This document shows positions 57,510 through 64,000 of a DNA stretch of 64,000 bases, one piece after another. The translations under genes were made by a program, and so were the position numbers. This stretch comes from Fenollaria sporofastidiosus (GTDB lineage: Bacteria; Bacillota; Clostridia; Tissierellales; Peptoniphilaceae): NCBI RefSeq assembly GCF_943169635.2, contig NZ_OW968186.1:1-64000 (forward strand), read 5' to 3'. Each line of letters starts with the position of its first letter. Positions within the stretch are counted from its first letter, which is position 1. Below the pieces are notes generated by a model. It was not told the DNA's origin and made no database searches. It saw only the letters and a list, made by a program, of their open reading frames with translations.

Positions 57510-58290
57510 TTTATTCACATAAATACAGTGTGTCACGAGATAGAACGGATGAAGTAGGCGAAGATGGAAAAAATTTACGATGATTCGTACTAAATGTACG
57601 TTGAAGAGTAAATTAAATCCTATCAACACCAAATTTCGTTTATTCAATTTGTGAGAAAAAACGGAATTATTTCGTTCAGTCACATTAAGCAAATTTATGA
57701 GATAAAATTAGTGGATTTTTGTAGCTTGAGTTTTTCGCTCTCCCAAATTTCGCTGGAAAATTTGATGAGAAAGGCGATGTGCAGAATTTTTGCGAGTGAG
57801 TCGTATAGACGATACGTCGCAACGAGCAAAATCTTTTTTATCAACACCAAAACCCATTTATTCAAATTTGTGAGATAAAACGGAATTATTTTGCGATGTG
57901 CAGAATATTTAGGAGTGAGGCGGGCTAAACGCCCTCCCATATCCTATCTAGTTCAATGCCGTGAGTCACGAGATAAAACGGTTTATTTAAAACTCTATCA
58001 ACGCCAAATTTTATTTATTCAAAATTTGTGGAAATAAATGGATGGATTAGACGTAGATGAGGAGGCTCACAAACGAGTCGTATAGTTAATACTTCGAGTT
58101 TGTGAGCCGACAAATCAAGTTTAAGCCGCCATTTAGGCCGCAAATTTTACTCCCACTCTTCATTATCAATCATACGCTGTATCTAAAAGCATTTAAATCA
58201 AGCCATTTTATTTTTATAAATATTAATAAATCCGCTTAATTATACCACATTTTATTATTTTTATACCCATTCCAGTACCAGTACCAGACA
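57510..58290 (-). repeat. Intergenic hairpin repeat, copy 2 (expanded)
   Basis: A gene-free 780-base stretch with four hairpin units: C at 57572-57614 (arms AATTTAC/GTAAATT, core CGTAC-TAAAT-GTACG), A at 57785-57833 (core CGTAT-AGACG-ATACG), D at 57912-57937 (core CGGGC-TAAAC-GCCCT) and B at 58065-58107 (arms GCTCACAAAC/GTTTGTGAGC, core CGTAT-AGTTA-ATAC). The units are joined by conserved linkers (TATCAACRCCAAA, GTGAGATAAAACGG). The right part (58141-58290) repeats the IDNEEWE-stop tail, TATAAT and GGTACT hexamers of copy 1. Short open frames here are not believed to be genes. Confidence 0.75.
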
Positions 58291-58291
58291 T

Positions 58292-58981
58292 TTATTCACA
58301 CTTAATCAATTCTAATACAAGTGATACTAACGATAGCATTCTAAAATATAAATATTCGATAAAAGAACTATTTGGTAATTTCTTTTGTGTTGTTTCTGAA
58401 TGTCTTATATTGTATGAATTACCAATTTCTGTTAATTCAATAAATTCTTTATTTATTAGTTCTTCAATTTCTTCTTGATTACTTGAAATCTTTTTTATAA
58501 TTTTATCTACGGAAGATTTTTTATTTGCACACTCTAAAGTCTTAAGTCGTTCAAACGCATCCCATATTTTTTCAAGTCCTATTTTCTTTTCTCTAGATCC
58601 TTTTTTACTAATATATATTTTAGACTCAAGAATCAAATTTTTTAATTCTTCTTCTGCTGAAGATGTTGTACATAAATTTAGCAATTCTTTTGAATCATTA
58701 CTAATGTTATTTCCTTCAATTTCTAATTCATCCTCATTCATTAATACCCATGTTAATAATGCGGCTTTTAATTTTTTTAATTCTGGCCTGTAATCATATT
58801 CTTCTCCAAGTAATGCTGCTTTTCCTTCAACTTTAATAACTGAAATTATCTTTGGTAAAATTAGTACATATTTCGTACTCAAACTATTCCACAAATCTTG
58901 AGAACCGTTTCTATGCTCTAATTGTTGTTCAATTACTTCTATATCAGCTTGTATAATACTAAACACTTTATTTTTTTTCAT
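58292..58981 (-). CDS. HEPN/Abi-like protein next to hsdS
   Basis: 229 residues from the ATG at 58981, behind AGGTGAT; a GTG at 58990 overlaps that site. All-helical. The C-terminal half has IGLEKIWDAFERLKTLE near residue 145 and LTEIGNSYNIRHSE near 190, followed by a hydrophobic end (YLYFRMLSLVSLVLEL). This pattern resembles the C-terminal domain of AbiJ-like/HEPN abortive-infection proteins, from memory and not tested. The gene starts six bases after hsdS and reads the same way, so it belongs to that restriction-modification operon. An RNase or effector role is inference. Confidence 0.6.
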   Translation of the reverse strand: MKKNKVFSIIQADIEVIEQQLEHRNGSQDLWNSLSTKYVLILPKIISVIKVEGKAALLGEEYDYRPELKKLKAALLTWVLMNEDELEIEGNNISNDSKELLNLCTTSSAEEELKNLILESKIYISKKGSREKKIGLEKIWDAFERLKTLECANKKSSVDKIIKKISSNQEEIEELINKEFIELTEIGNSYNIRHSETTQKKLPNSSFIEYLYFRMLSLVSLVLELIKCE

Positions 58982-58986
58982 ATTTA

Positions 58987-59910
58987 TCACCTAGCTATAT
59001 CTAATTTCATATCGTTAATTTTTTGATCTAAATATATTATAATATCTTTCATAGATAGTTTTTTTAGAGCTTGCATTAAATTTTCCATAAATGTAAAGTC
59101 AATTTCTCCATTTTTATCTACTGGAAATTTGATATATTTATTTTTAACTACATCCCAACCACCTAATTTGTTTTTATATGAATATATAGGCAAATCAGTA
59201 ACTTTATTTATACAAGATACAAAAAACAAATAAACATTAGGGCTTAAATTTTTATTTTTATCTTTCCATTCAATAGCATAGGCATCTGACAATACTGAAA
59301 ATTCTCTAGACTGATAGTACGATCTATATACATCGCTATTAGATGGGATAGAAATAACATTTTTTATTATAGTGGCACCTGTCTTAGGTGCAAAATAATT
59401 TAAGCCTTGATTCATAAAGCTTGAAGTTAAAACGGGAAGAATATACTCTCCTGTAGGTTCTTTAGGCAATTTCTTTGCTTTATATGGTAATTTCTTTGTT
59501 TTTACTCTTTCAAAATAATCTCCTATTTTAAGTTCTTGCCACTTAACTTTCTTTAAATTATCTATTGCACTTATTTCTACATCCTTTAGTTTATAATCTT
59601 TTAATCCTGTAACATTTAGATAAGCTTCTAGCTCGGAGAAACGCTGAGCTTCCAGTTCGGCGACAAAGGATTCTATAAACTCAAAATCTATTTCATTGTT
59701 TTTTTGAGGAAGTAAAATTTGTGAATTCAAAAAAGTGTCATTTACATCTCTAACTAAAACATTTAATAAAATTGGTTTTAATGAATTTAAAGCTGTTGTA
59801 AAAAATGGTACAGTACTACTTTTTACATTAAATAGCGGGATTATTTTTCTTACAAATTGACCAGCATACCATTGTTTTTTTCTATAAACAAAGTATAAAT
59901 TTCTAATTAT
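58987..59910 (-). pseudogene. hsdS: hsdS, type I restriction specificity subunit, cut by a Tn916-type insertion
   Basis: The frame continues upstream of the TTG at 59730 through KKQWYAGQFVRKIIP and FFTTALNSLKPILL into the transposon end near 59905-59930. So the visible part is the end of target-recognition domain 1, the central helix (FIESFVAELEAQRFSELEAYL), domain 2 and the C-terminal helix (FMENLMQALKKLSMKD). The N-terminal half must lie on the far side of the transposon, outside the window. HsdS positions the HsdM/HsdR complex on DNA; a protein without TRD1 would not restore the original specificity. Confidence 0.85.
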
Positions 59911-60059
59911 CTTTTTATATTTTCTTAAATGCTCGTAAAGCCTTATTCTATGTGCTTTCGAGTATTTTTACTGTAGGAAGATACTTCACGTTTCTTTGCA
60001 TATTTCCTCATGTCTTAGCTGTCAGAAGTGGTAAATAAGTAGTAAATTCATTTGTACTA

Positions 60060-61277
60060 CTAAGCAACAAGACGCTCCTGTTGCTTCTCTTTATTCAAGC
60101 GTTTCATTTCTGCCATTGCAGAATCGAATGTTGCATGTGCGTAATAGTTCAGCGTCATGGCTATATTAGCATGTCCCATAATGTACTGTAATGCCTTTGG
60201 ATTCATTCCTGCATTTGCATAGTTGGTACAGAATGTATGTCGCAAACTATGTGGAGTGATGTGTGGCAATTTATCCTCGTTATACTTATTGTATTTCTTA
60301 ACAAGACCTTTCATCATGCCGTTGTAATCACTTGCCACTTTTGGATAGTTCTTTCTATTAAGAAAGAGGAAATCACTATATCCATCAATCTCAACACGCT
60401 TATCATTCTTTCGATTCGCTAACACTCGCTTAAATGCTTGATAGGCTTCTTCAACCATAGGAACTTGACGTTCGCCACTTTTGGTCTTTGGTGTTTCAAT
60501 GTAGTACCCAATTTCAGTATCTCTCAATAGCTGATGGTCTATATTGACAAGACGATTCTCAAAATCTAAATCTGGAAGTGTCAAACCACCAAACTCTGAA
60601 ATACGAAGACCTGTTTTTAAGAGTATCAGAATTTCATCATAATTTTTGCTGTAGGTTTTATCAGCTTTTGCAAAGGCTAACAGTTTTTCTTCCTGTTCTT
60701 CTGTTAGTACGGTCTTAGGGACAGTATCATCATCAAGAACTGCTTTCAGTTGAAAGTCAAATGGATTCTTCCGAACACAATCATCTTGTATAGCAATATA
60801 GAATGAAGCCTTTAAAGAACGTTTGTAGTTATTGATGGTTTGATAAGCATAACCATTTTCACTCATTCTAATAGCCCATTCTTTAGCGTCTGATGGCTTA
60901 ATACTGTCAATACTTCTTACACCTAACTTGTCTTTCTTCAAAATATCCATAAGATATTTGCGTCCAGTTTCAGTGTTTTTTCTAACCTTTGGTCTTTGAG
61001 CGTTCTGTTTTGCGTAAAGCTGGCAGAGTGTCATTTTCTTTCCTACAACATCAATACCATCATGAATGTCTTTCTGTAACTCTGCGATTTTCTCTCTAAG
61101 TGAGATACAATCACGCTTTCCTGCTGGTACTCGGTCTGTAGCCACAAGTTTCCACGAGTAAACAAATTGCGGTTCTCCAAATGAATCTATATATTTGTAT
61201 AAGTATCTTCCGTCTTTTCGTTGGCTCTCTCCAGTCTTTAAGATTCGACCTTTATTGTCACGTCTTTTTTCTGACAT
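60060..61277 (-). CDS. int: Tn916-family integrase, tyrosine recombinase
   Basis: 405 residues, the exact Tn916 Int length. The N-terminal arm-binding domain (MSEKRRDNKGRILKTGESQR) is followed by a core-binding SAM-like domain (about 80-165) and the catalytic domain with Arg in TGLRISEFGG, HSLRHTF (H-x-x-R) and the nucleophile Tyr in MTLNYYAHATF. It excises and inserts the element using 6-base coupling sequences. The protein appears intact, so the element may be mobile. It is followed by the transposon end. Confidence 0.97.
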   Translation of the reverse strand: MSEKRRDNKGRILKTGESQRKDGRYLYKYIDSFGEPQFVYSWKLVATDRVPAGKRDCISLREKIAELQKDIHDGIDVVGKKMTLCQLYAKQNAQRPKVRKNTETGRKYLMDILKKDKLGVRSIDSIKPSDAKEWAIRMSENGYAYQTINNYKRSLKASFYIAIQDDCVRKNPFDFQLKAVLDDDTVPKTVLTEEQEEKLLAFAKADKTYSKNYDEILILLKTGLRISEFGGLTLPDLDFENRLVNIDHQLLRDTEIGYYIETPKTKSGERQVPMVEEAYQAFKRVLANRKNDKRVEIDGYSDFLFLNRKNYPKVASDYNGMMKGLVKKYNKYNEDKLPHITPHSLRHTFCTNYANAGMNPKALQYIMGHANIAMTLNYYAHATFDSAMAEMKRLNKEKQQERLVA

Positions 61278-61358
61278 GGCATTTGCTCCTTTCCTTTATG
61301 GAAAGAGCCTTGATACGACTTAATACTATTTTATCATATACAAGACCCTTTGGCGACG

Positions 61359-61562
61359 CTAGATTGCGTCCAATGTATCTATAATTTTTTCAAATTGTTT
61401 TCGTTTAATCTGAATACGATTGCCATTCATAATCAGCCAATTTGCATTTTTATTTTCCTCTGCCAAGCGTCGTAGCTTGTTTTCGCCAATACGAAAATAT
61501 TTTGACGCTTCTTCAATGGTTAGGGTATAACGTTCCCAAATAGGAATGTCAGTCTGCTTCAT
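61359..61562 (-). CDS. xis: Tn916-family excisionase
   Basis: 67 residues, the Tn916 Xis length: [20 protein letters not shown], a winged-helix MerR-like fold ([15 protein letters not shown]). It binds near the element ends and favours excision. It lies 81 bases upstream of int and is transcribed with it. Confidence 0.96.
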
Positions 61563-62022
61563 AAAATCCTCCTTTCCAAATCACTTATTTGGATTTCATA
61601 AAAGTTGTTTTACCAGCAATCGAACAGCTTTAGCAAAGCTCACGGGAGTTCCACCCCTGCATGGTTCTCATGTAGCCATACTCATTGCCTGCGACGGTTT
61701 TATCACGCTCGGACTATTGACTGTATGGGAGTATCATTATCACGATAAGAATGTCGTTGCAGGCAATCCTGCTAAAGATTGCTTCTCGGATCACTAACAT
61801 GAATCGCTCGCTATCTTTATAAGATAGGTCATGGCGGTTAGTTCCGTTGGCTCTTTTCTTATCGAAACGTATTCGATTACTTTTATTCAGTTTTCAAAGA
61901 ACAATGGCTCGTTAGCCTATCAAAACACATTGAAAGCTCAATATGCTTTGGTGGAATAACAAACCTCCCTGTTCGGGAAGCGTGGAATGGTTTAGCACGC
62001 TTCCACGAAAGGAGAGAGGATA
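61563..62022. other. Gap between xis and orf8 with hairpins
   Basis: No gene is supported. A 9-bp inverted repeat GGAAGCGTG/CACGCTTCC (about 61977-62005) lies close to the end of orf8. This is the usual spacer of Tn916-type elements upstream of xis. Confidence 0.6.
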
Positions 62023-62253
62023 TTACTTAATTTCAAATGACAAAATCTTTGTAATCAGTCTGGTTTCCATTCTTCCACGTAAGACTTCATCAACGACCAT
62101 ACTTTGATTGCCATATTCATCTTTCATAAGTCGTAGGGAACGCTTCGTTATGTACCCTCTGTAATGATGTAGAATCTGGTTAATCGCTTCGGTATCGCCA
62201 TCTGTTGCCTTTACAATGAGAGGAAAGGGAATCATAGGATATTGTGTTTTCAT
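62023..62253 (-). CDS. Tn916 Orf8-like helix-turn-helix protein
   Basis: 76 residues. FPLIVKATDGDTEAINQILH followed by a YRGYITKRSLR helix is the helix-turn-helix pattern of the small conserved regulator Orf8 of Tn916-type elements. The ATG overlaps the stop of orf7 by four bases (ATGA), so the two are co-translated. In Tn916 the pair drives transcription of xis-int and the transfer genes once tet(M) transcription reads through. Confidence 0.93.
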   Translation of the reverse strand: MKTQYPMIPFPLIVKATDGDTEAINQILHHYRGYITKRSLRLMKDEYGNQSMVVDEVLRGRMETRLITKILSFEIK

Positions 62254-62672
62254 TCTTCAAATTCCTCCATAAACTTTTTAATTAAGGCTAGTCCACTGGT
62301 TCTATGCCGATAGACAGTAGAACGGTTCAATTTCAACAGGTCTGCAATTTCTGAATCGCTCATGTCCATAAAGTAAAACAGCAGTAGAATTTCACGTTTC
62401 TTGTCTGGCAACTCACGTAATGCTTCACTCAACAAATCATTTTCAACGCCTACTGATAACCCATTGAGTGTAAAAATCTGAAAGTCAGTTGAATAGTTAT
62501 CTGTTGTCGCAAACTGGCTAACAAGATAATCGCCAACATCCGAAAAGGACACCTCACGCTTTGCAATCCTTGAAAGATAAAGCATATAATTCTTTCGCTC
62601 GTCTTCCATAGCACGTTTACAGATATAGTCAAACTGATTTTCTATTGTGGTCTGAAAAGAAGATGGTTTCAT
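62250..62672 (-). CDS. Tn916 Orf7-like sigma-70-family regulator
   Basis: 140 residues from the ATG at 62672, four bases after a GGGGGTGAG-type site; a GTG nine bases earlier overlaps the site. The C-terminal region-4-like helix-turn-helix is clear: LRELPDKKREILLLFYF, then SEIADLLKLNRSTVYRHR. In Tn916 Orf7 activates its own promoter and the genes beyond. It is cotranscribed with orf8. Confidence 0.94.
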   Translation of the reverse strand: MKPSSFQTTIENQFDYICKRAMEDERKNYMLYLSRIAKREVSFSDVGDYLVSQFATTDNYSTDFQIFTLNGLSVGVENDLLSEALRELPDKKREILLLFYFMDMSDSEIADLLKLNRSTVYRHRTSGLALIKKFMEEFEE

Positions 62673-62807
62673 GTTTCTCACCCCCTTTCTGTCTAGGAAA
62701 GGAAGTGAGCCTTGCTCGTTTATCTCCTTTCACTCTTAGTCCCAATGTGAAAGGGGGATTTGTTGCATTACTGATAAATAAACTTTGTAAAAAAGTTCTG
62801 AATAGCC

Positions 62808-62847
62808 AAAAAAGCATATAAACAGATTTATTTCTCTGTTTACATGC
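62808..62847 (-). terminator. Terminator upstream of orf7
   Basis: On the minus strand GCATGTAAACAGAG pairs with CTGTTTATATGC and is followed by six T. In Tn916 such sites stop transcripts from the tet(M) side before orf7 unless tetracycline drives readthrough. Confidence 0.8.
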
Positions 62848-63036
62848 TTCTGTTATTCTATCTATATGATTTATAAAACCACATTGGTGGACGTACTTAT
62901 CTATTGCAGATAGACGACTTTTTTTGACAAGAACCCAATGTAAGGAAATTTATTGTATATGATGTACTTCATGGCGACGTTGACCTCCAACAAACCGCCA
63001 TTTGGAAGTAATATACAATATTTTAACAGCGTAAAT

Positions 63037-63088
63037 AGCACTACCATATAACGGTTTTTTTTATTGGCGTTTAGTAGTGCTTTTTATT
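63037..63088 (+). terminator. Inverted repeat in the orf7-orf9 divergent region
   Basis: AGCACTAC (63037-63044) pairs with GTAGTGCT (63074-63081), followed by TTTTATT on the plus strand. The remaining sequence of 62682-63176 is regulatory spacer with no supported gene. Confidence 0.55.
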
Positions 63089-63176
63089 AAATATAAACCT
63101 ATAAACCATATAACACGTTTTTCTATACCTGTTTTTAATTCAGTAGGAACAATAAAATGTATAGAGGTGGTCTACT

Positions 63177-63530
63177 ATGCGTAAAAAAGAAGATAAATAT
63201 GATTTTAGAGCCTTTGGTTTAGCCATTAAAGAAGCTCGATTGAAACGAGGTTTAACTCGTGAACAAGTGGGAGCATTGATTGAAATTGACCCACGGTACT
63301 TAACTAATATTGAAAATAAAGGGCAACACCCCAGCATACAAGTTCTTTATGACCTTGTATCGTTACTTCATGTTTCCGTTGATGAATTTTTCTTACCTGC
63401 TAATAACTTGGTAAAAAGCACCCGACGATTACAGATAGAGAAATACATGGATAGCTTTACAGACAAAGAACTATCCTTAATGGAATCTTTAGCCAGCGGT
63501 ATCAACGAAGCAAGAAACATCGAAGACTAA
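63177..63530 (+). CDS. Tn916 Orf9-like XRE-family repressor
   Basis: 117 residues. The helix-turn-helix is LTREQVGALIEIDPRYLTNI (residues about 27-46), followed by the HPSIQVLYDLVSLLHVSVDEFF dimerisation-type segment. It is the only gene of the element's left part read on the plus strand. In Tn916 it is thought to repress orf7. AGAGGTGG precedes the ATG. It ends 25 bases before the large hairpin at 63556-63600. Confidence 0.95.
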   Translation: MRKKEDKYDFRAFGLAIKEARLKRGLTREQVGALIEIDPRYLTNIENKGQHPSIQVLYDLVSLLHVSVDEFFLPANNLVKSTRRLQIEKYMDSFTDKELSLMESLASGINEARNIED

Positions 63531-63555
63531 TTAAAAGAATCCATACATAACGGAA

Positions 63556-63600
63556 AGAGCCGATAAAATGAGATTGTATTAATCTCATTTTATCGGCTCT
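63556..63600. terminator. 20-bp perfect hairpin between orf9 and the KTR ORF
   Basis: 63556-63575 pairs perfectly with 63581-63600 over a 5-base loop (GTATT). It lies at the ends of the convergent orf9 and KTR genes and overlaps the stop of the latter, consistent with a two-way terminator or attenuator. Confidence 0.85.
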
Positions 63601-63775
63601 GCGTCTTTGCGTCTGGCTCTGTAATCACAGTTACTTTGAACTGCTTTATTTCAATTAAATTTTCTTGTCTGCATTTCGGACAATAGAGGGGGAATTTTTT
63701 TAATTCAGTATCTTCCCTTATCTTTAATCGTGTTTTATTTCCACATACAGGACACAATATCCACTTGTAGTTTAT
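63590..63775 (-). CDS. Cysteine-rich KTR-domain protein (Tn916 orf6-like), non-ATG start
   Basis: 61 residues beginning NYKWILCPVCGNKTRLKI after the initiator. Two zinc-ribbon-like pairs, CPVC and CPKC, and the tail EPDAKTQSR mark the KTR protein found after tet(M) in Tn916-type elements. No ATG, GTG or TTG lies upstream in frame before the TAA at about 63797. The start is probably ATA at 63775, or ATT at 63778, close behind AAGGAGGAG; the ribosome binding site supports real translation. Role unknown. Confidence 0.75.
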   Translation of the reverse strand: MNYKWILCPVCGNKTRLKIREDTELKKFPLYCPKCRQENLIEIKQFKVTVITEPDAKTQSR

Positions 63776-63875
63776 AATAACTATCTCCTCCTTTACACTT
63801 TAATTCAAATCTTTATTAAAAAATATTTCATCTTATTTAACAAGAAACCATATTTATATAACAACATAAAATACA

Positions 63876-64000
63876 CTAAGTTATTTTATTGAACATATAT
63901 CGTACTTTATCTATCCGACTATTTGGACGACGGGGCTGGCAAACAGGTTCACCGGTAGTAACATGGTACCCTTTTAACTCTGTTAAACAAACACTACGTC
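63876..64000 (-). CDS. tet(M): Tet(M) tetracycline ribosomal protection protein, C-terminal end (partial)
   Basis: The frame entering at the right edge encodes 40 residues plus a stop at 63876. It reads [20 protein letters not shown], then [24 protein letters not shown]. This is the C-terminus of Tet(M), an EF-G-like GTPase that removes tetracycline from the ribosome. The end is intact; the rest lies outside the window, so function cannot be judged. The 100 bases between it and the KTR ORF are AT-rich spacer. Confidence 0.95.

Larger units (their letters stand above)
59905..64000 (-). mobile_element. Tn916-family conjugative transposon, integration end (continues beyond the window)
   Basis: From left to right: about 150 bases of terminal sequence, int, xis, orf8, orf7, orf9 (plus strand), the cysteine-rich KTR ORF and the 3' end of tet(M). 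This is the gene order of Tn916 on its int side, and the products match Tn916/Tn1545 as I know them. The left border lies in the A/T-rich stretch TATTTTCTTAAATG near 59917-59931, a typical Tn916 target; the exact base cannot be fixed without the empty site. The conjugation genes would lie to the right. Confidence 0.92.

Noticed and set aside
57695..57940. 81-codon minus-strand frame in repeat copy 2, and similar frames nearby
   Set aside because: The frame crosses two hairpin units and conserved linkers, has no ribosome binding site, and in copy 1 the equivalent frame is broken.
49285..58290. CRISPR array
   Set aside because: The hairpin units are unevenly spaced (about 120-220 bases), not identical, and no cas gene is present.
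57510..58290. Integron attC sites
   Set aside because: Palindromic units made this attractive, but no consistent GTTRRRY core boxes and no gene cassettes between units are seen; the only integrase nearby belongs to Tn916.
58987..61277. Phase-variable hsdS shufflon driven by the neighbouring recombinase
   Set aside because: The recombinase matches Tn916 Int and lies with xis and other Tn916 genes; no second hsdS copy or inverted repeats are visible.
61546..61797. 83-codon plus-strand frame in the xis-orf8 gap
   Set aside because: It starts within xis on the opposite strand, has no site, and is not part of the Tn916 gene set I know.

Overview
The window looks like chromosome of a low-GC, Gram-positive anaerobe of the Firmicutes (Bacillota). 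The rRNA genes, the A/T-rich codon use, the infC-rpmI-rplT operon with its leader, and compact housekeeping operons point to the Tissierellia/Peptoniphilaceae. The genus is not decidable by eye.

Layout. (1) Bases 1-1472: the start of an unknown gene and an ADP-ribosylglycohydrolase. (2) 1.5-8.1 kb: a complete rRNA operon on the minus strand. Reading from its promoter near 8.07 kb the order is 16S, tRNA-Ala, 23S, 5S and a 13-tRNA array. The array contains a decayed tRNA-Arg duplication and a 23-nt direct repeat of the tRNA-fMet 3' end. (3) 8.4-34.6 kb: core genes, almost all on the minus strand: TPR, membrane and radical-SAM genes, argS, mutS2, a U32 family protein, zapA, pheT, pheS, a TrmH-type methylase, ktrAB, rplT-rpmI-infC, an ABC exporter, cdaAR, pepF, and a PBP-FtsW/RodA-FHA cell-wall operon. 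(4) 34.7-49.2 kb: recX and a GIY-YIG protein on plus, then a two-component system with a lipoprotein, compact addAB, an RluA-type pseudouridine synthase and small metabolic genes. (5) 49.3-59.9 kb: an accessory island. It holds an orphan lantibiotic-immunity cassette (NisFEG-, NisI- and NisRK-like genes with no lantibiotic biosynthesis genes), a mobC remnant, a Panacea/GAF gene pair, a truncated cytosine-5 methyltransferase, a HEPN/Abi-like gene and an interrupted hsdS. Two copies of an intergenic repeat flank most of it, and the repeat is built of hairpins whose arms covary. (6) 59.9-64.0 kb: the integration end of a Tn916-family conjugative transposon (int, xis, orf8, orf7, orf9, the cysteine-rich KTR ORF and the 3' end of tet(M)), inserted inside hsdS.

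How the parts work together. The core blocks cover translation (aminoacyl-tRNA synthetases, ribosomal proteins, IF-3), DNA maintenance (MutS2, RecX, AddAB, AlkD-like), wall synthesis, and c-di-AMP/potassium homeostasis (CdaA/CdaR with KtrAB in the same window). The island looks like stacked defence and resistance cargo: peptide-antibiotic protection, restriction-modification remnants, possible toxin-antitoxin or abortive-infection genes, and tetracycline resistance.

The least explained item is the repeat at 49.3-49.7 and 57.5-58.3 kb. Its inner hairpins keep a 5-nt loop while the stem changes in a compensatory way.
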